Of a stretch of 64,000 nt of DNA, positions 17,919 to 30,100 are shown piece by piece; position 1 is the stretch's first letter; each line of letters starts with the position of its first letter. The stretch spans positions 15,244,469-15,308,468 of the forward strand of contig NC_088112.1 of assembly GCF_036370855.1 (NCBI RefSeq), in the 5' to 3' direction. A program made the position numbers and the translations under genes. This stretch comes from Dromaius novaehollandiae (Eukaryota > Chordata > Aves > Casuariiformes > Dromaiidae). A model generated the notes under the pieces. It made no database searches. It saw only the letters and a program-made list of their open reading frames with translations, and was not told the origin of the DNA.

Positions 17919-18344
17919 ATATATATTTTTTTTTATTGGGGTTAATTTTTTAATTATGACGACGACGATGACTGCGGCGGCGGCGGCCGGGGCGGTGCTG
18001 AAGGGACAGCGCTTCGCTCTGGCGCTCGGCTCGCTCCGCGCGGCGCGACTGAGGGCGGGCGCCGGCAGCAGCTCCCGCCCGCCCCGCCGCGCGCGCGCGC
18101 CCGCGCCCGCCCCGGCCCCGCGCCCGCGGCCCCGCGCTCCGCCGCCCCCCGCCGCCGCCGCGGCGCCGCGGCGCCACCTGCAGGCCGCGCGGCGGCACGG
18201 CAGGGAGGGAGGCAGGGAGGGAAGAGGCGGGGGTCCCGCGGGATTTAGCTGGGGGCGATGCCCGGGTCGCGGCTGCGCTGGGGCGGGTGCGTGCGGGCCG
18301 CTGCGCAGGGGCCGCCACCGCCACCGCGATGGGGCGGGAGCGTG

Positions 18345-18975
18345 CTGCGCCGGCACCGGTGCAGCTGCACGGGGCCACGGGCCGGGCAGGGTCACACACC
18401 AGCTGTGACACTGCAGGAACATATTGCATCTGCACCAATGCGGCTGCACAGGGCCACAGGCTGGACAGGGTCACGCACCAGCCCTGGTGCTGCAGGAACA
18501 TATTGCACCTGCACTAGTGCAGCTGTATGGGGCCACAGGCTGGACAGGGTCACACACCAGCTGTGATACTGCAGGAACATATTGTGCCTGCACCAATGCG
18601 GCTGCACAGGGCCACAGGCTGGACAGGGTCACGCACCAGCCCTGGTGCTGCAGGAACATATTGCGCCTGCACCAGTGCAGCTGCATGGGGCTACGGGCCG
18701 GACAGGACCACACACCAGCTCTGATGCTGCAGCAACGTATCACATCTGCATCAGTGCAGCTGCACAGGAGCCCATAGGCTGGAGAGGGCCACACACTAGC
18801 TGTGACACTGCAGGAACGTATTGCACCTGCACCAATGCAGCTGCATGGCACCACAGGCCAAAGATGGCCACGCGCCAGCTGTGATGGTGCAGGAACATAC
18901 TGCAGCTGCACTGGTGCACAGGAGCCCTTAGGCTGGAGAGGGCCATGCACCAGCTGTGAGGCTGCAGGAAGACAG
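18345..18975. repeat. 79-bp minisatellite, about 8 copies
   Basis: Tandem copies begin at about 18361, 18440, 18519, 18598, 18677, 18756, 18837 and 18902. The spacing is 79 bp for the first six, 81 for the sixth and about 65 for the seventh, which has a deletion. Each unit starts GCAGCTG or GCGGCTG and contains GGGCCACAGG, CAGGGTCACAC-like and TGCAGGAACATATTG segments. Units 1-4 alternate between two subtypes, so units 1-2 and 3-4 form a 158-bp dimer repeat. Copies 2 and 4 differ at only about two positions. The array abuts the NSG2 CpG island on its upstream side. Open frames through it are not coding, because 79 is not a multiple of 3. Confidence 0.95.
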
Positions 18976-20538
18976 GACTGGCACCACCACTGGGCCTCGG
19001 AGGCACCCCATTCCCCACCTTTGAACATTGCCATTGACCGCAGTTGCCCTCTTCAGCGCATCACGCAAGCTCACTCTCAGATCTTTGGGGTTTGACTCAA
19101 ATGCGGCCATGGCTGGAAGAGCATGGCAGGACCAGCAAGCCAGTGGCCCCACTCGGGGTTGTACAGGAGTCTCCTTTCATTTGCAGAAGCCAGATTGGTG
19201 GCATATCACCACCACATCTGGTATGGCCAAAGAGTCCAAGACTGGTCTGCAAACAAATTCAGTTCCACCCTTTATCATCATTTAAACCACCAGCCTCTGC
19301 AAGATGAGGTTGTAGCACTTTGCTTAGAAACAGAGGGCACTTTGGGATGACTTTAGCCTGATTTGTTTATAAATATAGAATTTGCTTCCAGAGCTTGCAA
19401 TTTGGCATCTTTTACAAGACCTAAATATACTCCTAAAAGGCGTGAACTGTTTCTGTAATAAAGCCTTTGAGAACTCACTTGTGAAAATTCATTTAAGGAC
19501 ACACTTTGGTAGGGAAAGACAAAATGTTCGATGCCTTGGTGTGAGTTTGTTTGCAGTGCCGCGGTTGAATATCTACAGCAAGAAGCCCTGCGAGACAATC
19601 AGTATAGGTGGGACACCTAGCACTACCTGCTACTAACATCACCTTACACGGGTCATAGAAGAGCCTGTTTCGAGTAGCTTTGCCAAAATTCCACATGCTT
19701 AAGCTGCAATCTTCTGTACCACATTTCTGCATCAGGCAAAACTCCTACAGAAAATTTCATCCAAAAGAGTTTCACTGTTTCCGAAAATAAGGCTCTGCCA
19801 TATCCAATCCTTTATTTTGAATAACTCTTATTCACAGGGTTGAAATTTTCAGCAGGTAGTTTTTTGATGTCCTCAGAGTCATCTGTCTAACTTTGATCTA
19901 GGTTATAAGGTCTGGGGAGTTCATATGAATTCAGGAAAGATTTTGTTAAAGTTTAATAGCTAAATTGCATTCAGATTCCATCCATTGCAGGCATGTTCAG
20001 CTCAAGACTTGACAAGATTTTCAACGTAATTGCAATTCCAGCCTGCTGCAGACTGGGCAAGGAATAGTTACCAAGAAAGCAAGCAGGTGGGCTGTGCCCA
20101 GCACTGAAGGTGTAGGACTTTTGGTAGGTAGGACTGAAGGAGTACGTAAACGACCCACTAAAGATTAATGATTAAAATACTGAGATATAACAATTTAGTG
20201 TTGTGATAATAACTGAAATCAGCCACTAATGCCCATTTGAACTAGGATCTGTGCAAATATGCGTTAAGCAATAACTCTTGCAAAGTCCTTTGCTGGTGCT
20301 CTGCACAGCGATGAATTGCACTTGGATTGTTTGGCTCAGGATGCTAATTATGGCCTTCAAAACATGGCAGTTGTAAGAAAATCAAAAGCACAGGCTACGC
20401 AAATGACAACAGAAGCCCAGTCTTGTCCCAGACATTGCCTGCTCTCTAGCTCCTGAGCTGAAGCCCCCTGGTCCTAGCAGGACTGGACCAGGCTCCTGTT
20501 AGACTGTCTCTTATCATTCGGTGCACAAATGTACACAG
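18976..20538. other. Intergenic, upstream of NSG2
   Basis: This is mixed-composition sequence between the minisatellite and the CR1 element. Short open frames occur on both strands without recognisable features. I see no gene or RNA here. Confidence 0.6.
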
Positions 20539-21140
20539 AAAGGCCAAGGTTGGCAGGGGCCTCTCGAAAGCGCCCAGTCCAACCTCCTGTCAAAGCAGGT
20601 CACCTAAAGCAGGTTGCTAAGGACTGTGTGCAGTCAGGTTTTGAGTATTTCCAAGGATGGAGAGTCCACAACCTCTCCGGGCAACCTGCTCCAGTGGTTG
20701 ATCAGCCTTACAGTAAAGAAAAGGGGGGGGGGGGTTATGCTTAAGTGGACTTTCCTGTGTTTCAATTTGTGCCCATTGCCTCTTGTCCTGGCAATGGGTA
20801 CCACTGAGAAGAGTCTGGCTCTGTCTTCATTTATACCCCCCAGTATTTATACACATTGATGAGTGTATAAATCTTCCCCAGGCTAAACAATCTCTCTCTC
20901 TCTCTCTGTATGACAGATCTGGGCTCCGAGCCCTGAATCATCTTTGTGACCCTTTGTTGAGCTTGTTCCAGTATGCCCATGTCTCTCTTGTACTGGGGAG
21001 CCCAGCCCTGGCCCCAGCGCTCCCGCCAAGGTCTTGGCAGGGCTGAGGAGATGGGAGGAACCTTCTCCTCTCCCAGCATGCTGGCAATGCTCTTCTTAAT
21101 GAAGCCCATCCCTTTTGAAAGTGCAATTGCATCATGTCTT
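20539..21140 (-). mobile_element. CR1 LINE, 5'-truncated 3' end
   Basis: The plus strand matches the complement of the well-known avian CR1 3' region: AAGGTTGGCAGGGGCCTCTC, then CCAGTCCAACCTCC, CACAACCTCTCCGGGCAACC, GTGCCCATTGCCTCTTGTCC and CATGTCTCTCTTGTACTGGG. The element therefore runs on the minus strand. In that direction the frame at 20831-21196 still shows the ORF2 carboxyl end, with WAPQYKRDMGILEQ, RVTKMIQG and a final LINVYKYW. It carries a G12 run (20723-20734) and a CT-dinucleotide expansion (about 20890-20907) that break the consensus, and it lacks the terminal ATTCTATG-type octamers. The copy is old and inactive. The upper boundary is approximate. Confidence 0.9.
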
Positions 21141-24100
21141 TTTCTAGCATTCAATATATTACAGATTATATCATCTGAAGTGATTTGACTATCCAAAGAG
21201 ACATAAAGACCACATAGTTATCTTCTGCTGAATGCATACATTTGAACTACTCTAGCCCCTCTGTCAGCCAGGTAACTATTTTTTAACTGAGGGGCTGGAA
21301 AATATTATTAAAAACATGCAAAGGAAACAGCACATTGTAACTCCACATAAACGGCATTGTGCTTTTCCACCTCCTACCTGGCATTTACTGAGTGCAATGA
21401 GAGTGCTTTGTTGAAAAGCAAACGGACATCTTTCATAGTTTGTAAAATCATTCTGTGATAAGAATACTAAATCTTTTTCATGTACATCAATATTAGTAAC
21501 AAATATCCTGCTAGCCAAAATACTATCTTAGTGATCCCTAGGCAGTCCCTCTGACTTAAGAAAAGTCTTAAGCAACACTTTACACAAACACACTGATGTT
21601 AAATCTCCAGAATCACCTGTGCAAATCCTTCAAAAGGATGGTTACACCATGAAATATAAGGCTGCAAATAAGGCATCTGCTTGTTCAGCATATCTATTCA
21701 TTTGAATATGCTGCTATGCTTGCACAGTTTAATATATTAATTTTTGTTGGTTATACTCGAATACTCTTCAGAATAACACAGGTAAGGGGCAGTGAGGTGA
21801 ATCCTATTTCTCTTGTGCATCACTAGCACTGTTTAATATCTTCCATGCAGCCGCAAATCTACTGATAACTGAAGGGAACTAAATTCCACTGAAGATATTT
21901 TGCATAACCCAGAGAGCCCAGCTCACACACTGCTAGCCCTTGAGGACTGGCAGGGTTAGAGCCACTTTATCACTAAAAGAGTTTTAGTTGTGAGTACTAG
22001 CAGGGGGAACTTGTGGTAAGTCAGCAGATGCTGCTTTTACCTCATGACTTTTCAGCATAGAAGCACTTTTTCAGCAACATGTTCAGTGCCATCATCTGAG
22101 AATTTTGGCAGTGTGGTAGGCAGAGATGTGCAGAAAGATGCTGCATCCCTCAAACCCCTCCTTAGCATTAAATAACTTGCATTTCCTCCACGAGGCTGAA
22201 CTAGCCCTCTAACTACTTAGGGGCAATATGCCCCCTTTCAGTTTGAAAACACCTTTTTTTGCAATGCTTGACAGAAGAAATGGATGTTTAAAGTTGCCAA
22301 CAAGATCCAAAAGGAGAACATTCTCTAGGGACACCATTAAGGCAAAGCCAACTGAATACAACAAATCAGAGAGTAACTTACAGCTTGCACTATGGAGCAA
22401 ATACAGTCTGACCTTTCCACCCACACATAGCACATCAGTGACTGGCAATAAGACAAAGCAGCAATATGAGCAACATGAGACTCCAGAGAAACATACAATA
22501 TATTTCCTCTGTCAACAAAAATATATGCTTTTTTTTTATTCTTTAATAAGACTCTCACGATATATTATCTATTTCCAGTTAAGCAAATCAGAGTAGAGTT
22601 ACTGTTTTCATTATCCATTCACGCTAAAGATTATTGGCTGTCTTTGAGACACCTAAGATTTTTAACAGAGCCTGGCTATGACATTTCACTCTATTTTAAA
22701 TTCTAAAACTTGTAAACAAAACGTGTCAGTCACAGCATAGTTCAACTTCTATCCAGTTCAAATCCGAACGTATAAATCAACTTCTCTTCAATGTTCATGA
22801 ATATAATTTTCCATCCTTGCTCCATGATCTATGAAATTCTTATGCTACTCATCTCTCTTTAGAAAATGTATTTCAAGCACACCATGCATTTTTCCTATAT
22901 AGCTTTTGCATACTATTGCAACTTACTAATTCTATCAATTTCCATATATTGAAAATCTGGGCTCAGATTCTCAATGAAAGTATTTGGAAACATACGGACA
23001 GGCAGTAGAAATTAGTAACAGAAGAAACTATAAAAATAGTGAGGACAAAGTCCCAGGACTTCAGACCACCTTCAGAGAAGTCAAACCATGGCAGTCCTAG
23101 GAAGAACGTCAGCCACATCAGAGACTGTTCTGCGAAAAGATCGGGTTTGTTTCTCAAGCATTCACATGAATTCCTTCCCAAATGAGTCTAACAGGTCAGT
23201 GAAAAGTAGTGAGGAGTACAGAATTTCAAGAGAGAGTTTAAGCCAAACCCAGCCCTCACCTGAGTCCTGTGATCTATATGGTCATGAATTTGGACCTGTA
23301 TTTTCCTGGAGAAAATAACATGATGTGGGTGGAAAGTGACATTTAGACAGATCATGTCAATACAGGAAGGATTCCTGCTACCTTCTCTACCTCAAATAGA
23401 ATATGGGACTATTCCCACTGAAATGCCTGCCTGAGGCAGAGGTTGTAACAGGACAAGTCTGATCTCTGCCAATGCTCAAAACTGCTCTTTCCTGCACGTT
23501 TCCAGTTATTTTGCTCTGTCTAGGATACAACAGAGCCAAGCGAGGCGGGCAGTTCTGTTCTTTTCCTTGGAAGATTGCTCCACAGACAAATTGATGTCAT
23601 AGTCAAGAATTTTATAGCCAAGAAGAATGAGTAGTTAAAGGAATTTAAAATTCCAGCAGGTATAAAAGTGATTATGTATTTTAAGTAGGGGCTAACTACT
23701 TGTAGTTATTACTATGGAGGAACTCATCCGTCATGCAAAATTACACCACACTGCTGACGTCCTATCACACATATGTTACTAACCACAAAATAAGCGTACA
23801 CTAGAACAGGGAAAAAAGCCATGTTAATTTATTATTCATTCCAAAATACAAGTATTACTATGATTCCTGAGGAGAGGCAGCATTTTTTGGTGCCTTAGTG
23901 CACCTTCCTGCACAGCTCTTATAATCTGCCTCCATTACTTGTCTATGCAAGAAGGCCAGATGTGCAATAACTTTCATGCATTCACAGCATTAATGTATTC
24001 TTGTCATGATCTCTGGGACAATACACAAATCAGACATGTTCATAAGCAGCCCAGCAACACCCGTAGTTCAGCAGAACCACTTCTCTCAGATACACGAGAG

Positions 24101-27100
24101 AGTTCACAATGCAGCGCAATAAGAAGAGATCCTCTCAATATGCCATACACATCCAGCATGGAAGATGCAATAAGGCCATGTTACGAGAGATGCCACAGTC
24201 AATGAGCGGTGAAAATACTCAACGTGTCTCAGGAAGTATTCAGCCTCTCTCTGGATCAAGGCATACTTCCTTTTTCCTTAGGGGGTCACCCTATCTTTTG
24301 CTTCTAACAAAATGAAACTGTAACTACACACAGCAGAGTTTTACCAGCTATGAGGCCAGCAGAAGCTTTCAAACACCATCTTTCACCATCAGATCAGGTG
24401 TCCCTGATGCTGTCACTAACAAGTGAGTAACTGCCTGTGAATATTTATTAAAAATTCATGGTGGTCTTAATATACTTCAATAAAATTGGCTCTATTTCTC
24501 ATAAAGTAAGCTTCCACTTAAATGATAAGTTCCCCTGCTACTTCGATTTGGTGGAACGCCTATACTGTTAAACACACCAAAGTATAGCTGCTTTGTTTTT
24601 TGTGCAAACTCCTATTGTCATAGAACTGCTTTTGCAATGAAAGTATACCTAATACACAAAGATACCTATGTCACTGAAAATTATACACAAGAACTATAAA
24701 TCAACTTGTATCCTGTTTTATGTTTAAGAATCTACTGTACATATCATGAAATGTCACATATGCCCCAAAATTTGCTTTGTCACTTTCCAAAGGAACAATA
24801 GAAATGAACTGCTTGCTGAAGGTTTCTCCTTAGTTAGAGGCCATGCAAAATGGTATTAGAACCTTTGAAGTTAAAAGAAGAATGCTGACTACTAGAGAGG
24901 GCCCTACAGACAGAAGCAATTAATGGATGTAAATGTCCAGTGAAGACAAAGGTCATCTCATAATTTCCCAAAATCTGACCACAATAGAAATTCCACATCC
25001 ACTTCTCAAGTTTTGTTTGAGAGCTGGAGTCTTTATATGGAAGAAATCAGCAATTAAATATTATTAACCTTGGTGATTGATTATATTCTTACAGCCAAGT
25101 CACAATAACCTCACAGGGCACAGGACTGCAGATTCTCTACTGTTAGGGCAGAGGAGTCTGATTCATTGCAACACCAGATAGAGAGCTAGTGGAGTTTGCA
25201 GGAAATGGGGTTTTATCTGAATCAGTGGCTTGGGTCCAAATCAGGCAGGAAACAAACTCTTTTGAAAATGCCCACAAACTGGAAATTGCCAGAAAGGTCA
25301 CTACAGAAACATCAAAACATTTCCAAAACACAGTTCCCAAGTTCCCAACCCTGCGGCTGATCAGCAACACTGTCTCCGACAACAGCAGCAGCATCTGTCA
25401 GCATCAGCTCTGCACAGTGGCTGTGGGAGCTCCCAAGTCCCTCTGGCTCCTGTGCAGCCCTGCCACTAAGGACTGCCAGAAACCTGTCCTGAAGTCACAG
25501 CTCCATGTCAGAGAGGCAGAAGCTCCAGCAGTCTTGGCTCCTGCAGACATTCTTAGAGCTTCCAGACATGGAAATCACCTAAATAAAGTTCAATCTCCCA
25601 GGATTTTCAGGCTTTTACAGCATTTGGAAATGCTAGCCTAACAACACAGGCTGGAGTTTCAAGACTCCAAGTCCTGGACAAATTCTCAGCACCACTGGGC
25701 AGACTACTCCAAGACAGAGGAGGCTGCATCTGCTGGGTTGACCTGCCAGGAAGACCACGCTGGGAACCACAGGTGTTCAATTTGGCAAGAACTCACCAAA
25801 TGGGACAACTTTCAAACAAAACAGCAGATGCGTTATTTCCATTTCAGCTTTGTTTTACCAGTAAATTTCTGACTAGCACTAAGAAGGAATATAAAAAGAA
25901 GGCCTTACTCTCCACTGCTCAACTTCACATAGAGTCATTTGTACTCTGGAAAACATGGTACAAAATAGCACTAACTCAGACCAACTACAAGATCTTGAGA
26001 CAAGTGATGGACATTTGTTGATAAGAAGAATTCAGCAGCAATGCCTTCAGTCATTCTGGATGCCCTGGCTGCTCACTCCCACCTCTCTACCACAATATAC
26101 CTCCTCAGTTCACTGAAAACTGGTTGCAGGGTTGAGCTCAAAACTATTTTCCAAATTTTTAAAATATGCTAGAGTTTGTGTTCTATGTAGAAAGGTAAAT
26201 TATTTACTGAGAAAAAGGCTGCAAAGACGGAGCACGACCACTACATTCACACACCTTCTCCGGTTCACACTCCAAGTGAGATTTGTTATTAAAAACTTCA
26301 GGTAACTGATAGGCAGGTTGAAGCACGTGAAAGAACAACACTGCTACCCAGGAACAACAGCGGGACAGTATGACACTTGCTTTTGCTTCTACAGTCATGA
26401 TTAAGGACTTGAGGGGAGGATCACTTGTTTTCTGACTCTCAAGCGTATGATCTAGTGCCCTGAGATGCCATTATTTATTTCTGATTCCTTTCAACAAAGG
26501 TGGTTTAAATAATGTATTTACTGAACAAACCAACTCTTTTTATTTTATTGCCGAAGTTGTTACTTGGATCATATAAACATGTTTTAATGCAACATGACAA
26601 TTACTTTCTCTTCTGCAGTTTAAATTTAGCTGGTCATATGAAGAATACTTTGCTGCAGTTGTTTGAATGGATGGTGATGGTGTACATTTCAGCTGGTCTA
26701 GTTTATATATCTTGAGCTAGGCTCTTCTCCAGACAGTTTTTTCAGTAGCTTAACTTCTCTGACTACTCTTGTCCATAACAGTACCTTTTGGTCCCTACAG
26801 TGGAAAGCTAGATTTCATCATCCAAAGAAAGAGTCAGAAAATGAGCCTTAATCAATACATATCTTTTTGCTCCATTGCATTAGCTGGTCTGACTCAAAGA
26901 GACTGCACTACCAATAGAAGGATCTTTTGTATCAGGACATCCCAACCAATAAATTAAACTGTCACCACCACAGGGTTTCTGGGGAATGGGCTGCTAGCTC
27001 TTATTTACAGTTTCATATGCCTCAGATTGAGAAGCACTGCTGCTCATGACAGCCTCCACTCTGGATATGAACTGCACTCTTGAGTGAACTGCACGCAAGA

Positions 27101-30100
27101 AGGCAGAACAGATACATGCTGGACAAGGGAGAAAATAGGTAAAACTACAGATTAGCTGGGATTAATAAGGAAAACTGTAGATATTTCTTTCTCCGGATTA
27201 GCAGCATGTTAACAAGCATCAAGTTATATGTCAAGGTTGATGCAGCACAGACCCTCCCATCAAACTACCATCACACCCGCATGAAAGAGCAGCAGCACAG
27301 CCCATCAGCCCTGGCTACTCTGTGACCCTGTAAAATCTAGCAAAGCCATTGAAGTTGGGCAATGCTGGGGCTAGGCTATCTCACCTCACTGGTCCCTAAC
27401 ACATGAAGCAGAGGCTGGTACCACTCCAGTCCCACATGTGTGACCAGTGAAAGACTGAATCTGCTTTATAGGGCCTGAGTCTGCCCTTGCACCTTCTGGT
27501 TATTCACACACACAAAGTGGTTGCAGCATGCAAGAAAGACATTATCAAATAACCCTGGCAGCTATTGACAGCCAACCTGTACAGACTTTTCAGATTACAA
27601 GAGATGTAAGGATAGGGATGATCTAGGTCCATAGTTTTCTTTTATGATTTCTTCCTTTTAAAATGGCCCTGAAGACATTGGTCTATATTTATCAAAAGAT
27701 TCTTAATGAGTTGGGTACATTTCATTCACAACTTCAGGTTGATGTACCTCACTATCCTCTAAAACTATGAATTACACACATGTAGGAAACGCTGGGTTTC
27801 CAGGGCCCCTTAAGTCTGTGCCAAAAAAGGTATCAATTGCAGCTGTAGTTTTCAAGAAAACAAATATTAGAGCAGCAGCTCTAGAAATTATAATCTGGGA
27901 TTGTAAACTAAATACTCTCCAGGCAAACATTTCAATGATAGAACTGTGGGAACAGGGAGACCATCTCCTTTATTTAAAAATATACATATATATATGACTT
28001 CAAATATGTATTTGGAAAATACCAAAGAACTATGATATTTTTTGCTCTGCCAGAAAAATGATCACATCTTGATGTAACACTTTGCTTTCTCACTTCTTTT
28101 TCCAAGCTGAAATGTCAACTATTTCAAGTAAAATCCAAATGTTACTCAAACACAAATCAGTGAAGAACTTTGATGCCTGAGTTCTCATAAAAAGGCACAT
28201 TCCACTTATATTTGCAGTTTTACTATTTAGAAAACAGATTAAATCCTTCCAAATGTTTTGCTGCTTAATGACACAATCACTAGCATGCTACTAAAGCTCA
28301 GAACTCTGAAATTCCAGTTGTTATATCTGCAAACACGAAGACATTATGAAATGAGAAAACTATACTTGCACTGAAAAAAAGGATGTCTAATTGTCACGGG
28401 TGAATGTTTTATCTATAGAGATGAAACCCATATACATATTATTTTTATATGGTCTTCATGTTCCTTTTACAGAATTTGCTGGTTTAAAAGGATTTAACAG
28501 TCAATCTAAAGTCTAAATATGAAACTCCATAAGAGAAAAAAATTATATCATGTTATTAAAGTCAGCCAGATAAACAATACCTTCTGATTGTGATGATATC
28601 ATTATGTGTTTCACAACGAACAATAAGACAGAAAACATTCACCTGTTTTCATATTCAAAATACTTGCTGAGATTCCTGTATAAATGGTTGAAAGAACAGA
28701 AGAGCAATTGCTTATTAATGTAATAAAGTCAAAATTATTCAAATCAGTAAGAATAAAAGTGTTTCTACATATTTTATGTGAAGTTCTACTTTACTGAATT
28801 TGTGTTTGTTTATGATTCTGACAAGCTACAAAACAGTATGATACAAACACAGTCAACACTGAATGTGTATCTCTATTCTTTTGCAAACAAACTGTCACAG
28901 CATTATGCTCATTAAAAAGCCTTCGAAAACTAATATCTACGTGAAATACTAGACTTAATGACTTCAGATAAATATCTCACAACAGAGATGTTTAAACCAT
29001 GCTAAAATCAAACCTCTTAAACCATAGAAACACATATGCCAAACAAAAAACAGAGGACCTTATCCAGTGTTCAGTGAAATCACTTGTAGTCTTGCCACTG
29101 ATGTCAGTAAGAACTAGATCAAAAGTGAAAATATCACTACTTTTTTATTTCTGTCAGATTCAATCTTCCTTTATTTTCTTGCTATACCCAGCCAAAGATG
29201 GGCTCCTCCTAGAGGAAAAAAGCAGACAAAAGTGAAGTGATACATTCCCTGTAATATAAAGAAGTCAGATACAAAGTGTGCCAAATAAATACTATTCCAG
29301 TTCTTCAGATGATATGTTGGACTGTCACGGAAAGATTTAGCTCAATAGGGCACACACCACATTTCTAGACAGCCCATGCATAGGCCACATCTATGTACAT
29401 GAAATTAAGTAGTCAGTTCAGAGCTCATGGGGAGCTTCCATAATACCTAAACATATAGGCAGCCTTAAACTTTGCTCCACCCCCAAGATATTATGCATCT
29501 ATTTCCCACTCAGACTCTTCTCAGAGTAGAGCTACATATATTTCTGTTGATAAAGTTGTGCTCTTTGTACCAAATACCAATACCACTCACGATCATGTTC
29601 TACATTCATAAAGCTAAAATAAAATCACATGATCATAAAGCTTGTAAATGAAATGATTCCTAAATGCTGTGGTATTCTGGCATCTGCGCCTGTGCTCTAA
29701 TATCTGCTGAGGGGAGATATGAAATATGCGCATATGTATGTAGGCAAGTATCATACTTGAGCAGACTTCAGGCATATTGACCCAAGTTGCTTAACATACT
29801 GTGAGTAATCTTCTGGGGGTAAAGGAGAGAAAGTATATGATGATTCACTCCCACACTCCAGCCGAAAAGTCATTAACGAGCTATGGAGACCAGGGAGGCA
29901 AACAGCTCTAGTAGCAGAAGTAGGCTAGAATAAAATGGGAAGAGTCATCAGTACAGACACACATACACGCACACAAACACACAGAGAGCCCTGAAGTGCA
30001 GGAACACGGACTATGCCTTCGAAAAGGCAAAATCCACCTCCCAACCCTGGCAATGCACACAGCCCTTCCTGCCGAGGACAGGGCTCTGCTGCTTCCCAGA

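Larger units (their letters stand above)
17560..18380. promoter_or_regulatory. NSG2: CpG island at the NSG2 5' end
   Basis: This block is extremely G+C-rich with dense CpG, especially at 17950-18360, against AT-rich flanks. It covers the inferred NSG2 promoter and exon 1. Long open frames on both strands (over 300 codons) are a by-product of the base composition. They consist of low-complexity Ala/Arg/Pro/Gly and should not be annotated as genes. Confidence 0.9.

Noticed and set aside
18424-19034. Several overlapping frames of about 100-190 codons with repeated Cys/Thr-rich peptides
   Set aside because: The peptides come from the 79-bp tandem repeat in shifting frames. A repeat length not divisible by three argues against coding.
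25675-25705. Possible REST/NRSF site (CTCAGCACCACTGGGCAG)
   Set aside because: It resembles the left half of the element, but the spacing and right half do not fit. Too weak to annotate near a neuronal gene.
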